Shown here: in pieces, positions 49,201 to 52,920 of the stretch | Layout of the letters: each line of letters starts with the position of its first letter | How positions within the stretch are numbered: position 1 is the stretch's first letter | From: Gordionus sp. m RMFG-2023 | Lineage: Eukaryota; Nematomorpha; Gordioida; Chordodea; Parachordodidae | Assembly: GCF_954871325.1 (NCBI RefSeq) | Contig: NC_088775.1 | Location: 76,733,561 to 76,797,560, forward strand | Length of the DNA: 64,000 nt | Direction: 5' to 3' | Program-made: the position numbers and the translations under genes | Notes under the pieces: model-generated | Databases searched by the model: none | What the model saw: only the letters and a program-made list of their open reading frames with translations | What the model was told of the DNA's origin: nothing

Positions 49201-52200
49201 CCAAAAGTAATCAAGAATAAAGATGGGAAATTGATATAAAAGAAAAAGAAATAATGAACAGATGGAAAGAATATTTTCAGGAGCTTCTCAACTTTAATTC
49301 CCACATATTACATCTAGGCGAACACTCCCCATGTCATAACCTTGTACAACCTATAACAGAACAAGAAATAATCACATGCCTCAAGCATATGAAAAACAAC
49401 AAAGCTAGGGATCCAGACGATATTCCAATAGAAAGCCTTAAAGCACTAGGAGATGATGGAATACATCTCCTCACAAATCTGTACAATAAAATACTTGGAA
49501 ATGAAGAGGTTCCCCAAAAATGGAGGCAGAGCTATCTAGTTCCTATCTTCAAAAATAAAGGGGATCCACACAATTGTCAAAATTACAGGGGCATAAAACT
49601 AATGTTACACTGTCTAAAATTATACGATAAAATAATAGAAAAATAAGAGAGATAATCGAAATAGGAGAGACTCAGTTTGGCTTTATGCCTGGAAGATAAC
49701 AACTGATGCTATCCACGCAATTAGACAAATGAGTGAAAAATACAGGGAAAAGAACAAAAAGCTACACATGGTCTTTCTCGATCTAGAAAAGGCCTTCGAT
49801 AGAATCCCAAGAAAACTTATCTGGTGGGCGCTATGCCACAAAAAGGTTCCCGAAAAATATATAAGAATAATACAGGATATGTATATGGGCCATACAACAA
49901 TGGTCCGTAGCACAAAAGGTACTTCAGCAGGCTTCACAATAGCCAAAGGAGTTCATCAAGGGTCGGCTCTCAGCCCACTTCTCTTCATTACAGTCATAAA
50001 TGTATTAGCACAGTCTATACCTCAAACAGTCCCGTGGATTATGATATTTGCAGATGATATTGTGATACTTGCCGAATCCAAAGATGAAATAAAAGAAGTG
50101 AGTTGGATAAATATCCTAGAAAAGCACGGACTAAAAGTAAATAGAGAAAAGACGGAGTATATGGTGATAGGAGGAGATGAAACAGAGAGTATTGATATAA
50201 ATGAATGGCAGATATCGGCAATTGTATTTGGGCTCCACTATACAAACAAACGGCACAATAGAAAAAGAGTAAAATTAATGAAGGGTGGTTAAAGTGGAGA
50301 TCTTTATCTGGAGTGCTATTTGACAAAAGAATCCCACACAAATTAAAGGTAAAAATTTACAGTTCCATAGTACAACCAACTATTCTATATAGTTCGGAAA
50401 CATGGCCAACCAAAGAATCAGACGAGAGAAGTCTACAAACTATGGAGAATGAGAATGCTGAGGATGGTTGCTGGGGTAACAAGAAAGGATAAAGTGCGCA
50501 GTACAAGAATACTAAGTATTTTAAAGGTAGTGCCAACTAAGACTAAGTTAATGGTAAACAGACTTAGGGTATGGGCACACAATGAGAAGGCCTATGAACT
50601 ACATAGGAAATAAGGCTGAGAGTTTGGAAGTGATGGGCAAACGTAAAAGAGGAAGGTCAAAACTTCAATGGGGCCATAAAGTTAGAGCCAATATAAAGAA
50701 GTATAAATTAGATAAAAGAGATTGTATGAATAACATAAAGTGGAAAGAGATGTTGAAGTAGCTTACCACGAGAAAAGGTGAAAGCTAAAGAGAGAAAAAA
50801 AATATATATATTTTTTAAAAAATCAGGGTTGGGCCTTAAAATATACAACCTGGGCCAGTCAGAGGGGCCGTGCAAATGGTACCTCTGCAGGTCTCTGATA
50901 TTAAACATTTTATCTTATTTAGTACCGACCATTTTTGATATACCGGATGAGATCGGGCAATAACCGGTATTCGTAGAAATGAATAATCAAGCCGACCTGA
51001 TATTTAATAATCGGTGCTTCTATTAGAGATCTGCAAAGTTGGGCCTATTTAAAATAATCGGGTTTGGGCCGGGCCTAATATTTTTAAAAAAATTTCGGAC
51101 CGGGTCGGACCTTGGAAATTTTATTAAATATATCTAAATTTATCAATTTATATTGAATTTTTTATGTAAAATATAAATTTTTGATTTAATTTATTGAAAA
51201 TAAAAGCTATATAACATATGTCTTTTATTTTAAGTAATTATAAAAATTAATTTCTATATTTAAATAAATTCGGGCCTGGCCGGACAGGTAAATTTTTTTA
51301 AAATAAATTTCGGATTCGGGCCGGGCCGGCAAATCTTTTAAAAAAAATTCGGGCTGGGCTTAAAAAATTAGGCCCGATGCAGATCACTAGCTTCCATTAA
51401 ATTTTATCATTTAAAAGATATATTGCATTCGCTATGATATAATTAAATTTTAAAATTTATTTTTACAAAAAAGTACTTTATGTTAAATGTTTATAACCAA
51501 AAACTAAACGATTATAAAAATTAAAATTGTTTATTTTTCTAAAAAAAAATTATTATAAATATAATTAAAATCTTCTGATATTTTTTTTTATAAAATATAT
51601 TCTTTTCAAAAAAATAATATAATTTGATATATATTACATTGGTAAACCAGCTGAGACCTTAAAAAAAATTTATTTACATACAACAAACAAACAGTGAATT
51701 TGTTTAATGATAACCAATTGTGCATGCATAGGACCTATTTTTTTTAATTGGACTTTTGAAAAAGGAACAATATTTTGAAGGAAGAGAAAAAATTATAAAA
51801 AACAAAGCAGGGAAAAAATTTATAACTTTGTCGAGATCTCGATCTAAACTTATTTTTAAAATTAAGGTTAAAATCTGACGAAGTCCGAGGTAATGTCTGT
51901 TCGGTCGGTTCAACGTGAGTTAGGCCGGTTAATATTCAGATCGGTCCGTGGAGCGTTTGTCTCTAATAATTAACCATCTTTGAGAGAATAATCTATTGGA
52001 GAATTCTCTTTCATCTAGAATTCTTTAATTCCGCTCTACTCGTAAAAATATATTGTCATTGTAAATATTATTCTAACCTTTGGCGGTAAATTAGTTCGGT
52101 TCATTTCCGTCCTGCGAATTCCTCTATTCTCTCCATTTATATCCAAATTCGTATGTAAATGATTGTCCTTGTCAGAAGAATCTACCCTCGTTTCTTTGTT

Positions 52201-52920
52201 GGTTAATAAATCGTTTTCAATGGTATACGAGTTACCGCGATCAGAATCGCTGACCGAATAGCTATCGGAAGAACTTGCTTGGGAATCTAAGTCGGAAGTG
52301 AACTCCCCTCCTCCATTATTCTCGTCGTCAAGATTATTCATTCCATCATGCTTCGTTTGCTGCTCATTTCTTCCAGTTATAGTGGTGACCGGGGAGACTA
52401 TAATAGTGTCTTGATTAGTTTTTTTGAAATCCAAAGAATTTTTTGTATCCTCGTGGTATTTTTTATCATGATCATCGTTGTTACTATATCCTTTTTTGAA
52501 TCTTCCGTTTACATCATCATGATTCCCGTTAATATTATTAGGCATAGTTCCTACGTCATTTCCCAAATCGAATTTCTTGAAATTGGAGTTCCCACATTTT
52601 TTGTTATTTTTATCATATTTATGACTTTTTTCATTTTTATGTATTCGGCTATCTGGGTCTTCCCTGGTAACCTTTCCGTTCGCTTTTATATTAGAGTGTT
52701 CAACATCGTTTCCCCGTTTATTCGAATTTTTCTTGCAATGATGGTGGTGATGATGATGATGATTAACGTGTTCGAGAACGTGATTCTGACTTTTGAGTGA
52801 ATCTTTTTTGTTTCTTAAATTGATTTTCTTCCCCTTTATGACTTTTCCATTTTTTCTCACTCGTTCTTCTTTTTCATCCAGGGGAGAAGATGACGAGGAA
52901 TCAGAGGTAGTGTCATATTT
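1161..52920 (-). CDS. dlg: Discs-large-type MAGUK scaffold gene (19 exons seen, partial at both ends)
   Basis: This is a membrane-associated scaffold of the DLG family: PDZ domains tether C-terminal tails of membrane proteins, and the SH3-HOOK-GK module binds partners at junctions or synapses. Nineteen exons total about 3.53 kb, about 1177 residues. Order: N-terminal polar region, PDZ1, PDZ2, linker, PDZ3, linker, SH3, HOOK, GK. Each exon boundary was chosen by an AG acceptor, a GT donor and phase agreement. All neighbours agree except 31873-32250 to 23490-23703, where phase 1 meets phase 2, so a small exon is missing there. The GK C-terminus lies left of the window. The start codon and L27 exon were not found. 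Splice sites are read by eye; family assignment is very secure. Confidence 0.95.
1463..1641 (-). CDS. dlg: dlg exon: GK domain, GMP-binding region
   Basis: Encodes HTTR, then [25 protein letters not shown] and AIKDVAF. These are the hallmark MAGUK GK segments around the former GMP-binding site; [12 protein letters not shown] and FIEAGQY are almost unchanged from DLG proteins. In this family the domain is a catalytically dead protein-interaction module that binds phosphorylated partners. The exon starts at phase 1 and ends at phase 0 before GTTCAT, matching both neighbours. Confidence 0.95.
1642..2345. other. Intron, nothing further recognised
   Basis: AT-rich sequence between two GK exons; no repeat family or RNA gene seen. 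Confidence 0.6.
2346..2447 (-). CDS. dlg: dlg exon: start of GK domain
   Basis: Encodes [19 protein letters not shown] followed by [10 protein letters not shown]. The position of a kinase P-loop (GxxGxGKS) is occupied by GPLKDR, as in DLG MAGUKs, so ATP binding is not expected. Phase 1 at both ends joins exactly to 3700-3777 upstream and to 1463-1641 downstream, where CIP meets HTTR. Confidence 0.94.
2448..3699. other. Intron with a GACCG-rich inverted repeat
   Basis: Apart from the inverted repeat at 2908-3131 and homopolymer runs, nothing is recognised. Confidence 0.5.
2908..3131. repeat. Inverted repeat, MITE-like
   Basis: The 23 bases at 2908-2930 (AAGACCGGGATACGACCGAT plus CTT) are matched in reverse complement by 3112-3131 (AAGATCGGTCTTGCGGTCTT), with more GACC/GGTC words out to 3180. 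Looks like the ends of a small DNA transposon; family unknown. Confidence 0.5.
3700..3777 (-). CDS. dlg: dlg exon: HOOK-GK junction
   Basis: A 26-codon exon encoding a polar stretch with four Asn in a row, then [12 protein letters not shown]. This matches the 'LSYEPV' segment just before the GK domain of DLG proteins. Phases are 1 and 1. The donor is an ideal GTAAGT and the acceptor ends in a run of A then AG, as in several exons of this gene. Confidence 0.88.
3778..4829. other. Intron with a family A MITE and a poly-G tract
   Basis: Holds the MITE at 3891-4201 and a run of 14 G at 4714-4727. The rest is AT-rich and unassigned. Confidence 0.6.
3891..4201. mobile_element. Family A hAT-type MITE, copy 2
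   Basis: Begins CAGAGACCCGCCGATG and ends GGAGGTCTCTA, an inverted pair, with 'gggcccggt' inside and the family core 'attgaaaatataagcaag'. No clean target duplication seen. Confidence 0.65.
4830..4995 (-). CDS. dlg: dlg exon: HOOK region, second half
   Basis: Encodes [16 protein letters not shown], then [18 protein letters not shown]. The basic run and KKFPF correspond to 'KRKKNLFSRKFPFYKNK' in the DLG HOOK, the basic segment between the SH3 halves and GK that in related proteins contacts calmodulin or 4.1-type proteins. Starts at phase 0 after a pyrimidine-rich CTCTCCTTTTTAAG acceptor and ends at phase 1 before GTAATA. Confidence 0.88.
5433..5535 (-). CDS. dlg: dlg exon: HOOK region, first half
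   Basis: Encodes [18 protein letters not shown] and a short acidic/Ser tail ending SFESYK. It matches 'RRVERKERARLKTVKFNS' just after the SH3 'GxIPS' strand. The first base completes the Arg codon begun in exon 6397-6481 (phase 2). The exon ends at phase 0 before GTAGCG. Confidence 0.9.
6070..6191. repeat. Family B MITE, partial copy
   Basis: Contains the family words 'gagatttcgttaatagg', 'ccatctatgagcaaa' and the terminal 'gccgtttaacaacacta', shared with copies at 42705, 44396, 46976 and 63129. Confidence 0.6.
6397..6481 (-). CDS. dlg: dlg exon: SH3 domain, last strand after an insert
   Basis: Encodes [17 protein letters not shown], then [17 protein letters not shown] is the conserved 'VGVIPS' strand of the DLG SH3 domain. 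The Asn/Asp-rich part is the end of an insert not found in standard DLG proteins. Phase 1 at the start and phase 2 at the end. The donor GTATAT opens a (TA)n run at 6371-6395. An alternative acceptor a few bases upstream (CATACAAG) would break the frame. Confidence 0.85.
6482..7029. other. Intron splitting the SH3 domain
   Basis: AT-rich, no element recognised. Confidence 0.6.
7030..7331 (-). CDS. dlg: dlg exon: SH3 domain, first half plus insert
   Basis: Encodes [18 protein letters not shown], then [18 protein letters not shown] and [10 protein letters not shown]: the RT loop, the n-Src region and the Trp pair of a DLG SH3. After residue ~50 it runs on for ~54 residues of Tyr/Asn/Gly/Asp-rich sequence without homology that I recognise. 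Phase 2 start completes Arg of the previous exon. The donor used is ATG|GTAGCA, phase 1, a few codons before the open frame would end. Confidence 0.9.
7624..7804 (-). CDS. dlg: dlg exon: PDZ3-SH3 linker
   Basis: Begins FKWYENSR, aligning with the 'EEYSRFEAKI' helix that follows DLG PDZ3. It continues through a polar Ser/Pro/Asp-rich stretch to [13 protein letters not shown], nearly the same as 'SLRTSQKRSLYVR' of DLG just before the SH3. Phases 1 and 2 join both neighbours. The MSIGDSNIP segment is an internal Met, not a translation start that the context supports. Confidence 0.92.
8560..8755 (-). mobile_element. Family C repeat, copy 1
   Basis: Reverse-complement copy of the repeats at 18101 and 58231, sharing 'agccgaaaactatcac' and 'attgagccgaattagccgac'. 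Probably a non-autonomous DNA transposon. Confidence 0.6.
9707..10207. mobile_element. Family A hAT-type MITE, copy 3 (long)
   Basis: Starts CAGAGACCTTG and ends GCGTGTCTCTG. The interior has 'aagcccagcccg', 'ggcccggaccag' and the core 'attatgaacagcaaatgg'. The minus-strand open frame at 9749-10015 lies entirely inside it and is not a gene. Confidence 0.65.
10425..10560. repeat. Family A GC-rich core, partial
   Basis: Words such as 'ggacccggtccg' and 'ggcccagctcggg' separated by A/T runs match the family A interior; ends are not clear. Confidence 0.45.
13028..13628. repeat. Diverged tandem repeat, ~265 bp unit, plus a 21-bp tandem repeat
   Basis: 'ctataatttaagtttaaaat' at ~13030 recurs at ~13292, followed in both by 'aaataaataatgga' and 'aaaattatt'. 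Later both units have a poly-G tract (13271-13280 and 13397-13406) and an 'aaaactt...aatatct' segment. At 13575-13628 a 21-bp unit, ggtacaaatcgaacagagaa plus c, is repeated about 2.5 times. Confidence 0.65.
13811..13839 (-). mobile_element. Helitron-like 3' end, copy 1
   Basis: On the minus strand a perfect 7-bp stem hairpin (CCCGTCATTCTTGACGGG, 13822-13839) is followed by 7 bases and CTAA, then T. That is the Helitron 3' signature: GC hairpin, CTRR, insertion before T. The same layout recurs at 24326-24354 with CTAG. The 5' end was not located; internal repeats with 'catattttggggtggtaa' follow to 14470. Confidence 0.5.
13970..14470. repeat. Short direct repeats inside the Helitron-like region
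   Basis: 'catattttggggtggtaa' occurs at ~14050 and ~14260, 'atgagataaatgtttatttt' at ~14070 and ~14370, and 'atttgttaaatctaaatt' at ~14118 and ~14291. The block is duplicated with drift, roughly a 210-300 bp period. Confidence 0.5.
18101..18296 (+). mobile_element. Family C repeat, copy 2
   Basis: Shares 'taattcggctcaatct', 'gtgatagttttcggcta' and 'ttacccaactata' with the copy at 58231-58445, in the same order and orientation. Confidence 0.65.
18500..18705. repeat. Family A MITE, right part
   Basis: Core 'atatgagcagtaaataact', then 'ggcccggcccgactcg' and an end 'ggacctggaggtcttta'. The left end is not clear. Confidence 0.55.
19098..19226. repeat. Family A MITE, short copy
   Basis: From 'agaggtcagcgcagatcgg' to 'ggcccgctgtggtaatctct', inverted ends around two 'aacccggtcc' / 'ccgaccgg' words. 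Confidence 0.5.
19693..19795 (-). CDS. dlg: dlg exon: PDZ3, second half
   Basis: Encodes [18 protein letters not shown] then [11 protein letters not shown]. His of GHEEA is the first residue of helix B and predicts class I ligands (S/T-x-hydrophobic C-termini). It starts at phase 0 after TACAG, continuing the ILA|VN junction common in PDZ genes, and ends at phase 1 before GTAATT, 11.9 kb from the next exon. Confidence 0.94.
20366..21270. mobile_element. LTR-retroelement fossil with gag-type zinc knuckles
   Basis: The plus frame 20397-20705 ends with two CCHC zinc knuckles, [14 protein letters not shown] and [14 protein letters not shown], as in Gag nucleocapsid. It lies between long inverted repeats, about 20366-20434 and 20763-20839. 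On the minus strand, 20869-21159 encodes a small protein with one membrane segment, [16 protein letters not shown], and near 21253-21265 lies a primer-site-like TGGTGCCGTGACC. Probably a rearranged, broken fragment of an LTR element (Ty3 or BEL/Pao kin); no LTR pair found. Confidence 0.5.
20706..20733. repeat. Perfect palindrome just after the zinc-knuckle frame
   Basis: CTATATGATT and AATCATATAG flank an 8-base centre whose bases can also pair in part. It begins one base after the stop codon. Confidence 0.6.
22041..22094. repeat. 27-bp tandem duplication
   Basis: The unit aaattatattaactacacc plus attatgtt-type tail occurs twice in a row without change. Confidence 0.8.
23490..23703 (-). CDS. 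dlg: dlg exon: PDZ3, first half
   Basis: Encodes [16 protein letters not shown], a ~12-residue extension, [16 protein letters not shown] and VGDQILA. NLGF replaces the GLGF carboxylate-binding loop seen in PDZ1 and PDZ2. DLG PDZ3 normally reads 'GGEDGEGIFIS', so the loop between strands B and C is expanded. The donor is GTAAGT, phase 0. The chosen acceptor, AACAAAAG at 23704-23705, gives phase 2; nearer AGs give the same phase and a shorter start. Confidence 0.93.
23925..24640. repeat. Family D ATTCG-rich repeat
   Basis: Opens 'tatacctaaaacgaattatt' and is dense in alternating GAATAATTCG / ATTCGAAT words to ~24620, with 'tctacaaaaatacgaataat' at ~24542. The related stretch 43514-43990 has 'tacctacaaaaatatgaatc' and ends 'ttgttttaggtata'. 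Confidence 0.5.
24326..24354 (-). mobile_element. Helitron-like 3' end, copy 2
   Basis: The same hairpin CCCGTCATTCTTGACGGG (24337-24354), 7 bases, then CTAG and T on the minus strand. It sits inside the family D repeat. Confidence 0.5.
24843..25345 (-). pseudogene. hAT transposase remnant, C-terminal part (left arm)
   Basis: Minus-strand reading gives [57 protein letters not shown] and [17 protein letters not shown]. These are the end of a hAT transposase including the C-terminal dimerisation region. The reading crosses at least one frameshift and one stop, so it is dead. The left arm is an inverted copy of 25495-25767. Confidence 0.8.
25768..27914 (+). mobile_element. CACTG-ended DNA transposon, 2.15 kb
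   Basis: Terminal inverted repeats CACTGTGTGACAA, flanked by TTA on both sides (25765-25767 and 27915-27917). The inverted hAT copy shows the empty site, so this is a real target duplication. It carries pieces of an arthropod transposon protein family (Cc8L18.2-like by recollection). Termini and 3-bp duplication suggest EnSpm/CACTA kin, but the superfamily is not certain. Confidence 0.8.
26754..27524 (+). pseudogene. Decayed transposon protein of the CACTG element
   Basis: From 26754 a Cys-rich N-terminus: [55 protein letters not shown]. It then shifts frame near 27080 ([15 protein letters not shown] continues in another frame), shows [16 protein letters not shown] near 27280, shifts again and reads [17 protein letters not shown] near 27460-27510. 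This order matches a widespread arthropod transposon-encoded protein with an 'EWRLFIDSS' motif. Only the first ~250 residues remain, and the element ends soon after, so it is a shortened, non-autonomous copy. Confidence 0.65.
27929..28097 (-). repeat. 3' LTR of the gypsy element
   Basis: 169 bp, reading TGTAATAGAAACAATTAGCC... to ...TTTCATCACA on the minus strand. About one substitution separates it from the LTR at 31039-31207. Confidence 0.9.
28127..29632 (-). mobile_element. gypsy pol region: RNase H tail and integrase
   Basis: Shows an RNase H end ([10 protein letters not shown]), an integrase zinc region with H...H and CELCQQ, the catalytic core with HLDFAAPI and TDNGPPF, the [18 protein letters not shown] segment, and a Gypsy-type C-terminal piece GPMTFLVE...[11 protein letters not shown]. 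Family assignment is Ty3/gypsy. Treated as a fossil; not intact. Confidence 0.85.
29655..30008 (+). repeat. Inverted copy of the element's own 3' end
   Basis: Plus-strand sequence here is the reverse complement of about 28000-28380 (end of pol, polypurine tract and part of the LTR), close to identical over most of its length. It lies between the integrase region and the protease region. Confidence 0.85.
30052..31038 (-). mobile_element. gypsy gag-like and protease regions
   Basis: Protease: [12 protein letters not shown] around 30180-30230. The gag-like frame starts [20 protein letters not shown] directly at the LTR edge. The region is not continuous. Family known; treated as a fossil. Confidence 0.75.
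31039..31207 (-). repeat. 5' LTR of the gypsy element
   Basis: Partner of 27929-28097, same length and ends. Immediately inside it on the minus strand the sequence reads ATGGCGCAGTCG, combining a primer-site-like TGGCGCAGTC with the first codons of the gag-like frame. Confidence 0.9.
31873..32250 (-). CDS. dlg: dlg exon: PDZ2-PDZ3 linker
   Basis: A 378 bp open exon encoding a polar linker with [51 protein letters not shown] and an acidic tail. I do not recognise a domain; it is probably disordered, with a possible short helix at LITELRQKL. It joins exon 33335-33452 in frame (GATAAAG + TC, phase 1). The donor AGAAA|GTAATT is phase 1, which does not fit the PDZ3 exon start, so at least one more small exon is expected between them. 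Confidence 0.78.
32251..33334. other. Intron, nothing further recognised
   Basis: AT-rich sequence between the linker exon and PDZ2; no repeat family noticed. Confidence 0.55.
33335..33452 (-). CDS. dlg: dlg exon: PDZ2, second half
   Basis: Encodes [18 protein letters not shown] then [18 protein letters not shown]: strand E, helix B with His first (SHEYAV, class I) and the last strand of PDZ2. Starts at phase 0 after CAG, directly continuing DKLLK of the previous exon, and ends at phase 1. Confidence 0.93.
33708..34029. mobile_element. Family A hAT-type MITE with 8-bp target duplication
   Basis: Starts CAGAGGCCTTG, ends GAGTTTCTG, with 'ggcccggccctg' and 'ggcccgactgagg' inside. Flanks are TATAAGAT (33700-33707) and TATAATAT (34030-34037), a 7 of 8 match, as expected for a hAT insertion. 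Confidence 0.75.
34318..34386 (-). repeat. tRNA-derived SINE head
   Basis: On the minus strand, TGGCCTAGTCGG (34367-34378) fits the pol III A box and GGTTCGAATAG (34325-34335) fits the B box, about 30 bases apart as in tRNA-headed SINEs. The 3' side does not pair with the 5' end, so this is not a functional tRNA gene. Confidence 0.6.
34741..34877 (-). CDS. dlg: dlg exon: PDZ2, first half
   Basis: Encodes [36 protein letters not shown] and LRVEDKLLK. With the preceding G it makes the GLGF loop. GGVGN with [11 protein letters not shown] is typical of DLG PDZ2 ('AGGVGNQH...SIYVTKIIEGG'). Phase 1 start, phase 0 end. Confidence 0.95.
34878..36940. other. Introns around the PDZ1-PDZ2 linker exon
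   Basis: 34878-35590 and 35655-36940 are AT-rich. An open minus frame near 36640-36850 was considered as an exon and rejected. Confidence 0.55.
35591..35654 (-). CDS. dlg: dlg exon: PDZ1-PDZ2 linker and first PDZ2 strand
   Basis: A 64 bp exon encoding [19 protein letters not shown] then [10 protein letters not shown] is the first beta strand of PDZ2 ('EIKLIKG' in DLG), and the final G of the exon plus GT of the next makes the first Gly of GLGF. The linker is only a few residues long, as in DLG proteins where PDZ1 and PDZ2 act as a rigid tandem. Acceptor ACTAG, donor GTATGC, phases 0 and 1. Confidence 0.88.
36941..37043 (-). CDS. dlg: dlg exon: PDZ1, second half
   Basis: Encodes [20 protein letters not shown] and [14 protein letters not shown], with His at the start of helix B (THDEAV, class I). 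The first base finishes the Lys codon of the previous exon to read [13 protein letters not shown], like 'GRLRVNDVILRVN' of DLG PDZ1. Ends at phase 0 before GTAATC. Confidence 0.93.
37353..37504 (-). CDS. dlg: dlg exon: PDZ1, first half
   Basis: Encodes [18 protein letters not shown], a short extra loop with [10 protein letters not shown], then [25 protein letters not shown] is diagnostic for DLG PDZ1. The B-C loop is about 9 residues longer than usual. Phase 0 start after a run of A and AG, phase 2 end before GTATAT. Confidence 0.94.
37771..37884 (-). CDS. dlg: dlg exon: segment before PDZ1 with its first strand
   Basis: Encodes [18 protein letters not shown], then [29 protein letters not shown] followed by HGKGLGF is the first strand of PDZ1 ('YEEIILERGNSGLGF'). 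Phase 0 at both ends. It can join directly to the 52078-52920 exon across a 14.2 kb intron, though an undetected in-phase exon between them cannot be excluded. Confidence 0.88.
38029..38059. repeat. AT-rich palindrome
   Basis: 'tatgatgtaata' and 'tattacatcata' flank a 5-base loop; perfect 12-bp stem. Confidence 0.7.
38870..39350. repeat. GTAACG-type repeat, possible relative of 54147-55715
   Basis: 'agtaacgaggcgttactttt', 'aagtagcgag' twice, and 'taaaggattactttttaaaa' recall the subterminal repeats of that element. The ends are not defined; a run of 11 G lies at 39217-39227. Confidence 0.35.
42705..42875. mobile_element. Family B MITE copy
   Basis: Shares 'tttgctcatagatggcac', 'gcgaaatctcgaggctta' and 'aatatttttctggctaaaat' with the copy at 44396 and ends 'gccgtttttaacaaaatagtg'-like sequence. 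Confidence 0.6.
44396..45283. mobile_element. Family B MITE interrupted by a second element
   Basis: From 'ttttaaacggctaactcaat' to 'tttaacaacacaac', with the internal words listed for other copies. The piece 44587-45268 is a later insertion; without it the repeat is about 200 bp and nearly palindromic. Confidence 0.7.
44587..45268. mobile_element. 682-bp hAT-type non-autonomous element
   Basis: Ends TAGGGATGTACCGATA and TATCGGTACACCCCTA are inverted repeats (15 of 16). Flanks are CATTTAAC at 44579-44586 and CATTTAAC at 45269-45276, a perfect 8-bp target duplication. Inside each end is 'atcggatcgg' rich sequence, and no coding is seen. TIR and duplication length fit hAT. Confidence 0.9.
45985..46682. 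mobile_element. TIR element, ~700 bp
   Basis: TGGATAACTCCATG at 45985-45998 is matched in perfect reverse complement at 46669-46682. The right part carries 'gcggatcggatcggctcggc'. Target duplication not clear. Small open frames inside (46184-46393) are not recognised. Confidence 0.6.
46976..47153. mobile_element. Family B MITE, complete-looking copy
   Basis: Starts TAGTGTTATTAAAC and ends GGCCTTTAAACAACACTA, terminal inverted repeats with 'cgctaatagatgtcctg' and 'tctatgagcaaaat' inside; 178 bp. Confidence 0.7.
47691..47770 (+). repeat. tRNA-like head of the LINE
   Basis: TGGCATAATGGG at 47699-47710 resembles the pol III A box and GGTTCAATCCT at 47748-47758 fits the B box. Pairing around the B box is imperfect and no acceptor stem closes, so it is a tRNA-derived or tRNA-mimicking segment, not a tRNA gene. 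Confidence 0.5.
47691..50800 (+). mobile_element. RTE-type LINE, ~3.1 kb, degraded
   Basis: An apurinic endonuclease region at ~48060-48800 ([50 protein letters not shown]) is followed by a reverse transcriptase at ~49250-50290: [60 protein letters not shown]. After that comes a C-terminal region with ILYSSETW. The reading changes frame several times and has stops (e.g. after GKARDS and KIIEK). The 5' end has tRNA-like boxes; the 3' end runs into an AT tract before the MITE resumes. Clade: RTE or close kin. Confidence 0.88.
51024..51389. mobile_element. Family A hAT-type MITE, 366 bp
   Basis: Terminal inverted repeats TAGAGATCTGCA and TGCAGATCACTA. Flanks are GCTTCTAT (51016-51023) and GCTTCCAT (51390-51397), 7 of 8 identical. 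The interior holds several GGCCGGGCC words spaced by A/T runs. Confidence 0.8.
52078..52920 (-). CDS. dlg: Probable dlg N-terminal exon: 281-residue Asn/Asp/His/Lys-rich region
   Basis: An open stretch from TTCTTAG acceptor to AAG|GTTAGA donor, phase 0 at both ends, starting [20 protein letters not shown]. It contains a basic part, a run of eight His ([10 protein letters not shown], near residue 55), long Asn/Asp/Lys-rich stretches, then [10 protein letters not shown], an acidic Ser-rich [20 protein letters not shown], and NLPPK at the end. No domain is recognisable; probably disordered. GC content and codon bias stand out from the AT-rich flanks, supporting coding. Assignment to dlg rests on strand, phase and position; a separate gene is less likely but not excluded. 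Confidence 0.7.

Larger units (their letters stand above)
47555..50897. mobile_element. Family A hAT-type MITE split by an RTE LINE
   Basis: Starts CAAAGACCAGCAGACC and ends CTCTGCAGGTCTCTG. Flanks are ATATTAAA at 47547-47554 and ATATTAAA at 50898-50905, a perfect 8-bp duplication. The interior on both sides of the LINE lines up with the uninterrupted copy at 62283-62492 (e.g. 'aatcgccatta' left, 'cgaatggtacctctgcaagt' right). Confidence 0.85.
37885..52077. other. 14.2 kb intron before the PDZ1 exons
   Basis: Repeats: palindrome 38029-38059; GTAACG-type repeat 38870-39350; family A piece ~41530-41610; family D-like 42206-42340 and 43514-43990; family B copies at 42705, 44396 and 46976; TIR elements 44587-45268 and 45985-46682; MITE plus LINE 47555-50897; MITE 51024-51389. 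39360-41500, 45300-45960 and 51400-52070 are AT-rich with nothing recognised. Confidence 0.6.

Noticed and set aside
52348-52800. 150-codon plus-strand frame
   Set aside because: Antisense shadow of the polar dlg exon; its hydrophobic look comes from complementing Asn/Asp/Lys codons.
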